24,127 nt of DNA from DAOPYE01 sp035352715. GTDB lineage: Bacteria; Acidobacteriota; Holophagae; Holophagales; Holophagaceae. Below the pieces are notes generated by a model, which saw only the letters and a list, made by a program, of their open reading frames with translations, did no database searches and was not told the DNA's origin. Each line of letters opens with the position of its first letter. Positions within the stretch are counted from its first letter, which is position 1. Both the position numbers and the translations under genes were made by a program. This document shows positions 13,694 to 21,900 of this stretch, in pieces. Location: positions 1-24,127 of the forward strand of contig DAOPYE010000035.1 in assembly GCA_035352715.1 (NCBI GenBank), read 5' to 3'.

Positions 13694-15439
13694 TCAAGCG
13701 CCATCCGGCCCCTGGAAATCGGGACCTGACGCATCGAGAATCATCGGCACAACCATGGGGCGCGTCTCCGTGGTCTTGCGGATGGTCCGGCGCAGCGCTT
13801 GGCGCAGCAACTCCACCAGGGCTTCGCGGTTCTTCCGCACTTCCAGAGGCGCCTCTTCGAAAGTCTTCCGGGCTACGTTCCTCAGCAGGGTGCCATAGTC
13901 CTCGTCATCGGAAAGCACCACGAACCCACGGGAGAGGATGTTCGGATCCGCGGCCAGCTCGCCCGTCGCCGGATCCACCAGCAGCGTCGCCACCACGATG
14001 CCATCCTCCTGCAGGATGAGTCGATCGTGGATCACCCGCGCATCGACCATATGGCTGACGCCCTCGTGCACAAAGCACTTGCCAACGGGCACACTGCCCG
14101 CAATGCGCGCCGGACCATTCTCGAAGATCTGCAGACACTGCCCGCCATCCAGCAGCAGCACGCGGTCCTTGGGCCAGCCCAGCGAATCCGCCAGACGCCC
14201 GTGCACCTGCAGGTTCCGATAGGTGCCATGCACGGGCACCATCAGGCGCGGGCGCACGGTCTGGATCATCGTCGCGGAATCCTCGCGATAGCCATGGCCG
14301 GTGGCGTGGATACGACCCAGACCTTCGGTCAAGGTCTCCGCCCCCAGCCGCGCCGCCAGATCCAGCAGACGCGAGATGGCAACTTCGTTGCCGGGAATGG
14401 CGCGGGAGCTGAGGATCAACCGATCTCGCTCGGCGACCTTCAGCCCCTTCACCTCGCCGCGCAGCACGCGCGAAAGGCCGCTCATATCCTCGCCCTGGGT
14501 GCCCGTGCAGATGACCAGGACCTCTTTCGGCTTGAAGAGCGGCACTTCCTTGGGGTCGATGAAGAGATCGTCGGGCAGTTGCAGCTTCTTCAACTCGCGC
14601 GCGATGGCGACGTTGCGCTCCATGGACCGGCCCAGCAGGCAGACCTTGCGGCCCTCCTCGAAGGCCAGATCCAGCAGGATCTGGATGCGGTGGATATTCG
14701 AGCTGAATGTGGCCACGAAGAGCTTGCCACGGGTCGCCCGGAACGCATCGCGCAAGCCATCCCGGCACAGGGATTCCGAGGGCGTCGGCCCGGCCTGAAG
14801 CACGTTGGTCGAATCCGAAAGCAGCGCCGCCACGCCCGCGTCTCCCAGCGCCTTGAGGCGCTTCAGCCCTGTGATCCGGCCGTCCACGGGCGTGGGATCC
14901 AGCTTGTAGTCGCCCGTATGGACCACCACGCCCTGGGGCGTGTGCAGCACGATGGCGCTGGCGTCGGGAATGCTATGCGTGACCGGCACCCATTCGGCCT
15001 CGATCTCGCCACATCCAATGGGCAGCCGATCAAAATCCGAGACGCGATGCAGCAGGTTCTTTCCGCGGATCTCGAATTCCTTGAGCTTGCCTTCCAGCAC
15101 CCCCAGCGTGAACGCCGTCCCATAGACGGGCACGGGCCAGCGTTCCAGGAAATAGGGCAGCGCCCCCAGATGATCCTCGTGGCCGTGGGTCAAAAGCACC
15201 GCATCCACCTGATCCGCGAAGGGTTCCAGATAGGCGAAGTCGGGGATGATGGCGTCGATGCCCGGCTGATCATCGGAAGGAAAAAGCTGACCGCAATCGA
15301 CCAGGAACAGGCTTTTGGCCGTATGCACGACCAGCACGTTCATCCCGAATTCGCCCAGGCCCCCGATGGGCACCAGCCGCAATTCTCCCGGTGCGGGTGG
15401 TTCCTGCCAGGCGGTGAAGGTGGGTTCAAGGTTCTGCAT
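13694..15439 (-). CDS. rnj: Ribonuclease J
   Basis: RNase J is a metallo-beta-lactamase-fold endo- and 5'-to-3' exoribonuclease used for mRNA turnover and rRNA maturation. The 581-residue protein has the zinc motif HGHEDH (His85, His87, Asp89, His90). It also has VTHSIPDASAIVLHTPQG with HTGDYKLD, the beta-CASP segment with TGTQGEDMSGLSR, and ATGHGYREDSATM followed by VPVHGTYRNL. The latter match the SGHAS-type and PVHGEYRHL motifs of the family. The C-terminal domain is present. There is a 20-residue N-terminal extension compared with the shortest members. The ATG lies inside the end of rsmA (14-base overlap) with GAGG 4 bases upstream, so the two RNA-processing genes are coupled. Confidence 0.94.
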   Translation of the reverse strand: MQNLEPTFTAWQEPPAPGELRLVPIGGLGEFGMNVLVVHTAKSLFLVDCGQLFPSDDQPGIDAIIPDFAYLEPFADQVDAVLLTHGHEDHLGALPYFLERWPVPVYGTAFTLGVLEGKLKEFEIRGKNLLHRVSDFDRLPIGCGEIEAEWVPVTHSIPDASAIVLHTPQGVVVHTGDYKLDPTPVDGRITGLKRLKALGDAGVAALLSDSTNVLQAGPTPSESLCRDGLRDAFRATRGKLFVATFSSNIHRIQILLDLAFEEGRKVCLLGRSMERNVAIARELKKLQLPDDLFIDPKEVPLFKPKEVLVICTGTQGEDMSGLSRVLRGEVKGLKVAERDRLILSSRAIPGNEVAISRLLDLAARLGAETLTEGLGRIHATGHGYREDSATMIQTVRPRLMVPVHGTYRNLQVHGRLADSLGWPKDRVLLLDGGQCLQIFENGPARIAGSVPVGKCFVHEGVSHMVDARVIHDRLILQEDGIVVATLLVDPATGELAADPNILSRGFVVLSDDEDYGTLLRNVARKTFEEAPLEVRKNREALVELLRQALRRTIRKTTETRPMVVPMILDASGPDFQGPDGA

Positions 15440-16238
15440 GTTGCCTCAACAATTCGGGAGCATCTTGAAGGATACGCTCCAGAAGGCGCGGCCACACCTC
15501 CACGGGGATCGCCTCGGCCCGCACCGTGGGCGCGAGGCCAAAAGCTTCGAGGATCTTCGCCGTGGAAGCTGGCTCCAGTGCGGGCTGCCAATTATTGGCC
15601 AGGGTCTTGCGCCGATGGGCGAAGCTGCGGTGCAGCAGCGCCAGCAGGGGCGTTCGAAGCTCGTGAGGCAGGGCACCCTCCCGCGGCTCGAACAACAACA
15701 CAACGGAATCCACCTTGGGCGCGGGCCGGAAGGCGCCTGGACCCAGCTTCATCAGCCGGGTGATGCGAGAGGACAACTGGGCCAGGACCGACAGCGGCCC
15801 ATAGGCCTTTTCACCGGGCTTCCCCAGCAGCTTCTGGCCCACCTCCAACTGGAACATCAGCACCATCCGATCCCACGCGATAGGCTGGATCAGCAGGCGC
15901 GTCAGGATCGGCGTCGCAGCGTTGTAGGGCAGATTACCCGCGATGGCCCAGGGGCCGCCCTCTGGCAGCGCCACCTTCACCGCGTCGCCATGGATCAAAT
16001 GGAAATGCGACACCTGCGCGAAACGCTCCCGCAGCACCTCGATGGCTTCCGGATCCAGATCCACGGCCCAAAGCGGCCGCCCGTCCGCCAGCAAGCCTTC
16101 CGTCAACACGCCGGGACCGGGGCCAATCTCCAGCAGACAAGGCGCCTTCGAAAGCCGCGCCGCCTGCACGATCCCCTCAATGGCGCTGCGCTGCACCAGA
16201 AAGTTCTGCCCGAATGATTTTTTGGGACGAAGTTCCAT
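15426..16238 (-). CDS. rsmA: 16S rRNA dimethyladenosine transferase RsmA (KsgA)
   Basis: RsmA dimethylates two adjacent adenines near the 3' end of 16S rRNA during small-subunit assembly. With ATG 16238 the protein has 270 residues, the family norm. Motifs are KKSFGQNFL (6-14), the SAM-binding EIGPGPGVLTEGLL (37-50), acidic Asp60 after the second strand, GDA near 84-86 and the catalytic GNLPYN (101-106). The C-terminal domain has FRPAPKVDSVVLLFEPRE. A longer frame back to 16328 is open, but its first 30 residues are not family-like and GGAAGG lies just before 16238. It overlaps rnj by 14 bases. Confidence 0.95.
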   Translation of the reverse strand: MELRPKKSFGQNFLVQRSAIEGIVQAARLSKAPCLLEIGPGPGVLTEGLLADGRPLWAVDLDPEAIEVLRERFAQVSHFHLIHGDAVKVALPEGGPWAIAGNLPYNAATPILTRLLIQPIAWDRMVLMFQLEVGQKLLGKPGEKAYGPLSVLAQLSSRITRLMKLGPGAFRPAPKVDSVVLLFEPREGALPHELRTPLLALLHRSFAHRRKTLANNWQPALEPASTAKILEAFGLAPTVRAEAIPVEVWPRLLERILQDAPELLRQHAEP

Positions 16239-16337
16239 ACCCTTCCAGTTTTCACGAAAAACGCCCGGGAAGCTCCCTTGCCAGAGGGACACAAATATTT
16301 CATTCCAGCATGAAAGCGGTGAATCCATACAACAGAA

Positions 16338-16372
16338 CCCCCTGTCTTCCCGAATTCAGAAGAGACAGGGGG
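16338..16372 (-). terminator. Intrinsic terminator after the fibro-slime lipoprotein gene
   Basis: Arms CCCCCTGTC (16338-16346) and GACAGGGGG (16364-16372) form a perfect 9-base GC-rich stem around a 17-base loop, 21 bases past the lipoprotein stop. On the minus strand it is followed by TTCTGTTGTAT, a weak T-rich tail. It also separates the pilus block from rsmA. Between it and rsmA (16239-16337) lies an A/T-rich stretch that should hold the rsmA promoter, but no clear -35/-10 pair can be named. Confidence 0.65.
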
Positions 16373-16393
16373 GCTCTTGGTAATGTGATGCGA

Positions 16394-18877
16394 TTAGTTC
16401 GGAGCTTGCACGAAGGACATCGAAGTAGTGATCTTCATGTGGGATTGCGTTGTATGGCGCTCCAGATAGAAGAAATCAAACTGATAGTATTCACCCTCTA
16501 CAAGGTTTAATAATGCCCCGGAACTATCCTTCGCATTGGCATCAAGCGTGATGCTCTTTCCCAGCTCGCTGTGAACACCACCCAAGTCGATGACGAGCTT
16601 TTTATTAATAAAAACCCACACGTCATCATCACCGATGAATTCGAAGAATTGTCCCGGCTTATAAGCAAACATCGTATGAAGTTCGTACGAATAGTGAAAA
16701 TTGTGTTTTATGCTATTAGCGGGTGTATCATCAGGACAGGTAGCGGCAGTGCCTCGAGCAGAGGAAGTCGATCCCGGATTATTATGGATATAGTTCCCCT
16801 GCAGTCTTTGATCAATTGGGAACTGGGCTTTGTTATCGTACACGTATGTTGGTGGATCCGTTGAAGGCAGTTTCTCGGAGAGAGGAATCGTGTATTCAGT
16901 TTGGTAGGGATCTTTATCATTAGGGCCATGGGGAGATGGGAAATCATTCCACCAAGCATTAAAACTGGCTTCACTGTGGATACCACTCTTGACTGAGGCA
17001 GACCAAACTTTGGTCGTGTTGAATACAGGCTTATTATCCGATCCTAAATCGTTTAGTACAAGGTTGTTCATCTGGCCAAGATAGTCGTTGCTCGACTCAA
17101 AGTCTGGATTCCACCAAGGTCCATCAAATTGGGCCAAGTAGGGATCCTGGCCGGTGCGAGCAACAACATTGCCGGTGAGGCTCGTCTTATAGATGGGGAA
17201 AGGCGTATTTGGATCACAGGTAACCGCAGGAGGATGACCATCCCCAATCGTCACCGTAACATCATCAATCGTACCGACAAAGCTGGCATTGGCTTGGAAT
17301 ACAATATTTGAATCTGTGGTTCCGCAGACGATCTTTACGCTACCAGTAGCGCTTACAGCAGTTCCGGGTTTTCCACCCAATATGGGTGTAATCGTGCCCT
17401 TGGTGCTTGTACGCTTAATGGTGTACGCCACGGTATAGGACTGCCCAGCCAAGAGTTTGAGCGCCTGAGTCAGATTGGAAGTTCCAGTGTGGGCGGCACA
17501 GTTGGCCACTCCACCGGAAATGGTCCAGGCAGTATCTTTGGTCCAGATCGTATCTGAATCAAATGTGCCGTTGTCAGCAATCTGAACGGGGAAGTTATAA
17601 GGTGCGGAGGGCGAGAAATCCCGAAGCGTTCCGCTCAGGTTCAAATACATATCCACCACGATGCTATTCGCAACAGGCACGGCAGGCGTGGTTGTTGGCA
17701 GGGCTGTGTACGTTCCGGCGGCACCCGCCGTCACGACGACTCCCGGAGCCGGGCTGAACAACTGGGTCCCATAGGTGGTGTAGGCGCTTGCCGTCACAAT
17801 CGAGATACCCGACGCTTTAACAGGAATAGAGAATGTCCCGTCTGGTCCAGAGGTAACGCTTGAAAAACCAACGTAGTCACTGCCTGTTACCTTCACGCTT
17901 GCATTCGGAACGATGGTGCCGTCTTTTCTAACAACCTTTCCGGTGATATACGCCGTAGCCGTCGTATCATCTGCATTCCAAGTCGTGAAATGGGATACCG
18001 TGCCTTCGTAGTAATTGTTCGGAGCCACCCCTCCCAAGGTCATCGTACCTTCTTCGACCCAGCGACCCAGCAATGTGTCGTAGTACCACGCGGGCACCAA
18101 GGTAGGACCATTGCCCATACAATAGAGTGAAGCGGCCGGAATTCGAATGGTGGCCGTCTTGCCCGCGGCTAGGTTCAGCTTGGAGCCAGAATTATCCGTA
18201 AAGGTGACATCCATCGCTCCAAAACTTTCAATCGTGGTCCCCACGTTCGTCGTGTAATCCCCAGGCATCAATTCGGGCCGGGAGGAGGGATCAATGGGGG
18301 TCAGACTGGCCGTAACGGGAAAGGTTGGCAGCGCGCCAGAATTCGTCACCAGCGCATTTTCGGGAAGGACAACCTGCGCACTGGTACCAGGCACCTCGAG
18401 GGTTGTTTCCGAATCAAGGTCAGAAACGCTGATAATCGTCGATGGCAGCAAGCATGCGTTCACATAGTTGTTCCGGTTTGTCAGAAGATTTGCGATTATC
18501 TGCGTTTCGCCAAAACCAGCAGCCGTCACCGTGAACTGCTTTCTTTCCCCGGGAAGGACCGACAAGGAGAAGGAGCCAGTGGCGTCCGTCGTGGCTGTCG
18601 CTGACCCATCCGTCACCTGTGCGCCAACGATGGCCCGGTTCGACTGGAAATTCTTTACAGTTCCATAAACCACTACTTTTTCAGAGGAAGGTAGAGGGGA
18701 AGGCAGAGGGGAAGGCAGACTACCGCCGTTCGCATTGCTCCCTCCCCCGCAGGAAACCATCATCCCCGCAAGACAGACAAGGAAAGCACCAAACAGCCTT
18801 GAAACCGTCTGTCGCAGTTGGCCTCGGCCGAATCCATGAGGCGGTTGATTATGAGTGGATGAGAGAATGGGAATCAT
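16394..18877 (-). CDS. Multidomain lipoprotein with carboxypeptidase-regulatory-like, carbohydrate-binding-like and fibro-slime domains
   Basis: This 827-residue surface protein has a long signal peptide ending in a lipobox (MMVSC, Cys43) and a Gly/Asn/Ser and LPSP-repeat linker to about 65. A carboxypeptidase-regulatory-like beta-sandwich (67-135) follows, then a FAM171-like module (about 155-302, LPENALV, SLTPIDPSSRPELMPGDY, ending VSHFTTWN). A second regulatory-like domain is at 308-390. A jelly-roll carbohydrate-binding-like module is at about 432-546 (NGTFDSDTIWTKDTAWTISG). The fibro-slime core (about 586-820) has NPDFES, FNAWWNDFP, FPIDQRLQGN, HNFHYSYELHTMF, FIGDDDVWVFINKKLVIDLG with GVH, and FFYLERH. 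The start is ATG 18877 with GGGAGG 4 bases upstream. It follows pilY1 after 120 bases. Fibro-slime domains occur in adhesion proteins of Fibrobacter and Myxococcus. Anchorage in the outer membrane and a role in binding polysaccharide are inferred. Confidence 0.87.
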   Translation of the reverse strand: MIPILSSTHNQPPHGFGRGQLRQTVSRLFGAFLVCLAGMMVSCGGGSNANGGSLPSPLPSPLPSSEKVVVYGTVKNFQSNRAIVGAQVTDGSATATTDATGSFSLSVLPGERKQFTVTAAGFGETQIIANLLTNRNNYVNACLLPSTIISVSDLDSETTLEVPGTSAQVVLPENALVTNSGALPTFPVTASLTPIDPSSRPELMPGDYTTNVGTTIESFGAMDVTFTDNSGSKLNLAAGKTATIRIPAASLYCMGNGPTLVPAWYYDTLLGRWVEEGTMTLGGVAPNNYYEGTVSHFTTWNADDTTATAYITGKVVRKDGTIVPNASVKVTGSDYVGFSSVTSGPDGTFSIPVKASGISIVTASAYTTYGTQLFSPAPGVVVTAGAAGTYTALPTTTPAVPVANSIVVDMYLNLSGTLRDFSPSAPYNFPVQIADNGTFDSDTIWTKDTAWTISGGVANCAAHTGTSNLTQALKLLAGQSYTVAYTIKRTSTKGTITPILGGKPGTAVSATGSVKIVCGTTDSNIVFQANASFVGTIDDVTVTIGDGHPPAVTCDPNTPFPIYKTSLTGNVVARTGQDPYLAQFDGPWWNPDFESSNDYLGQMNNLVLNDLGSDNKPVFNTTKVWSASVKSGIHSEASFNAWWNDFPSPHGPNDKDPYQTEYTIPLSEKLPSTDPPTYVYDNKAQFPIDQRLQGNYIHNNPGSTSSARGTAATCPDDTPANSIKHNFHYSYELHTMFAYKPGQFFEFIGDDDVWVFINKKLVIDLGGVHSELGKSITLDANAKDSSGALLNLVEGEYYQFDFFYLERHTTQSHMKITTSMSFVQAPN
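18693..18716 (-). repeat. Two perfect 12-base tandem units (with one degenerate unit beside them) coding an LPSP linker
   Basis: AGAGGGGAAGGC (plus-strand reading) occurs twice back to back, with a degenerate third unit at about 18683-18692. The repeat encodes the Ser-Leu-Pro-Ser-Pro linker after the lipoprotein Cys (residues about 53-65). In-frame 12-base units could change linker length by slippage without frameshift. Confidence 0.75.
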
Positions 18878-18881
18878 GGTA

Positions 18882-18887
18882 CCTCCC
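18882..18887 (-). promoter_or_regulatory. Ribosome binding site of the fibro-slime lipoprotein
   Basis: GGGAGG lies 4 bases before ATG 18877 and excludes the in-frame GTG seven codons upstream. The remaining 18888-18997 gap shows no convincing promoter or terminator, so read-through from pilY1 is possible. Confidence 0.65.
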
Positions 18888-18997
18888 TGGGTGCGCACAT
18901 GGAGCGAGAGTGGGTTGCCTGAACGAAGCCATGCAAATGTCGTGTTGAGAAGGCGCCCGCGCTCCTCGTGAACGGGGCCGGGATGGGAGATCAGGGC

Positions 18998-21900
18998 CTA
19001 ATGGACCGTCCTCCAGACCTTGGGACTGGCAAGCGCCTGAGCCGGTTGCCCATCAAAGGACTTAATCTTCAATTCGTCCTTTTTACTGGGATCTGCCGGG
19101 GCGAGCATGCCTCCCTGCAGAACGGTAAGGACACTCTTGGGGGAGAACCCGCTTGCCACGCCCTTCCATGTAAAAACTTCGCCAGAGATACAACCCGTAT
19201 CTGAATTGGTCCCGATATTCGGTCGCATCACGTCACAGACCCGCACCGTGGTGGTGGTTCCAACTCCTGGATTGCACGCGTTGTTATCCTGATACCCCGT
19301 GGGCTTGAAGTAGCTGTAGTACAACTTCCCGAGCAATACGGTGGGCGTGGTGATGCCCTTGGACACGAAAGCATCGCCGGAGGCCCGGCTGGGAAGGTCC
19401 AGGAAGTAGCCGTAATAGGTATTGAGGTAGAAGGAAAGGCCGGGAGTGACCACAGCGGAGTCCATTCCGGCTTCTATCTTCTTAAGGTTGGCATCCAGGA
19501 TGCCCGTCGAATCAACGCCCAAAAGATCAGCGCTATCCTGGCGATCGAACACCACGGTCAGGCGGTGCTGGTTGGGTTTATCGGACCCGGTGGCATACGC
19601 ATCCATCGGGTTGTTGCGGTCGCCGCTAACCAGCGCGACCCCGACAGCGAGGGGTGTCACCTTCGGGTCGTTTGCCCTCGTCATCCTTAGGTCGGAGACA
19701 AGGAAAGGCGCCGGCATCGTGCTCAGGATGCCATTCGGGCGGTCCTGGTGATAGACCGGACGGGGCGATGCGGCCCATTTCCCGATATTGCTAGAATCCA
19801 CTCGAAACATAGACATACCCGTCGCCGAGCTCATGTCACGACTTCCGAGTGCCCACAGGCCACCGAAAAAGTCCGTAAAGTAGGCCCGCTGGGCCAAACC
19901 CGAGTAGGGGATGACTTCCATCGGCATCACGCCAGCACCCACAGGGCCGTTCTTGGGGAGTTTCGTCACAGGATCCGGGGAAGCATCCAACTTCCAGTAT
20001 TTCACGACATGGCCGGTCTCCACATCCAGGGCGATCACGGACCGTCCCAAAGGTGTGTTCGAATTCGGAGTTGGATAATTCTTCTCGATTTCGGGAACGC
20101 TGAAGCCCCCACCCAGGAACGCGACATCCTTCAGTTTCTGAGCGGCCCCCGAATCGACGAGGATACGGCCCGTGGTGGGCTGACAGGTCGACCAGCCCAT
20201 CGTAGAGATGACAGAATTATCCGCAGTACCGTCGAAGACATAGCTCGTCGCCTCGTCTGGGACCAGAGCCCACCCCTTGCCATCGCCAAGCTTGGGTGAA
20301 AAGGGATCCCGGACATCAAGGGCATAGTAACTGCGCCCACCCTTGCCCAAGCCCATGATCAAGGTGGCCCGCTCTAGGGTTCCGCTGGCACCTGACATCA
20401 TGCCATCCCCGTTGCTCGCGCTGGCCTCCGGAAGATCCAAGAAGTAGAGACAGGGCGTTCCATTGACACCTGCGCGATGGGGATTGCCGGGTGACTGATA
20501 GTAATCGCAGTATTTGATGATATCAGTAGGGATGAAGGCCCAAAGTTCCTCGACCACACCTGCTTTGACAATATTCGGAGCAGTCGCGGTGCCAAGGTTG
20601 TTGTCCCAGGTCACCTCACCAAAGGCGTGGATGACCCCTTGGTTTGTGCCGACGTAGATGACCCTGAAATGCTTGCCCTTCTTCGTCCCATCCGTCCAGG
20701 CACCGCTGAGAATGGAGGGCATGGAACTGGACGAGGGAGAAGCGTACTCCAGAAAGGCGGGAGTGCTATCAATAACATCCCCCAGGATGTTGCCGCGCGT
20801 CGTGGCACCCGTAGCATCGGCGAAGATATCCGCACCCATCATCCACTGCAGATTCTTCAGCTTGGTATCGGTATCTGATCCCGGGAGCAGGGCTCTCAGC
20901 TTGTATTCGGGTTTGGCGGGATCATCCAGGTCCGTCTTGGTAATGCCCGTGGAGATTGAAAAAGTGCCTGGATTGGCTGTGCCCGAAACAGATTCGAGGC
21001 GCGTATAGATTTTGCGATCCTTCCACGCATTGAACCTCGGTGCCTGCAGAACAGACCATCCCGGCTGGTCGGCCGTGGCCAAATCAGTGACCTCGACGCC
21101 ATTTCTATCCAGAATCTGAGTCTGGGTAAGAGATCCAGTGGTTGGATCAAGCTTTTGCACATCCTTGGTGGGGAACATACGAAGATCCCCCTTCCAGACC
21201 GGCCCCCCATTCTCGGGCACCTTGAAAGAGGCCAGATAAATCTGGTTGCCCATGCCGCTGCCGATCCAGGGAATCACAGGGGTGGCAGTGGCGCCCGTCT
21301 GGTCTTTGGCCAAGGTGCTCGCAAAGGCGGCGCCAAGTCCCTTGACGATATCGTCGGGCGTCGCTGCATCGAAGAAATTGATGGAATCTGATCCCCTCGG
21401 ATTCGATAACAAATCAAACGGTTTCGAAGGATCCTTGAGATAGAAGGGTTTCAGTTTGCTGTAATCCCAGGAAGTGAGTTCGGTATCTCCGAACACTGCC
21501 GTCAGGAAGAGGCGTTGTTTGGCAGAGCCGGCGTCGGTATATCGCCCGCCTAGGCTCACGCCGATCGTCATCGTATTCACACAACGGAAGGGAGCAGGAA
21601 TGGTGACGGTAGACGACGCACCCGATGGGCGGCTGTTCACGGTAAAGGGTAGGTAGGAACTGGGAGAGCCACTGGCAGAATACGAAGCTACTGTCATCGT
21701 ATTCTCGGGTAGGATATCGGTTGGCCTACTGGTATCTCCAAGATGGGCAGCGGCGCCCGCATAAGTAAAAATATTCCACCAATCATTGCCGGGATTTATA
21801 TTGTCTTTGCTGGCAAGAAGCGCCTTATTGCCAGCGTTGGCAGTTCCAGAAGTGCCAGATTGGATGTACGGGGTAAGACTCTTTTCTTCGCTCTTGTTAT

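Noticed and set aside
13799..15763. A 654-codon open frame on the plus strand opposite rnj and rsmA
   Set aside because: Same cause: low-complexity His/Gln/Arg-rich translation, antisense to two unmistakable enzymes, and no ribosome site.
16239..16328. N-terminal extension of rsmA by 30 residues
   Set aside because: Not similar to RsmA N-termini, which begin a few residues before the KKSFGQNFL motif, and the better start at 16238 has its own ribosome site.
18933..18947. Sigma-54-like CACG-N4-TTGC on the minus strand upstream of the fibro-slime gene
   Set aside because: The essential GG of the -24 element is AA here, so RpoN binding is unlikely despite the matching second half.
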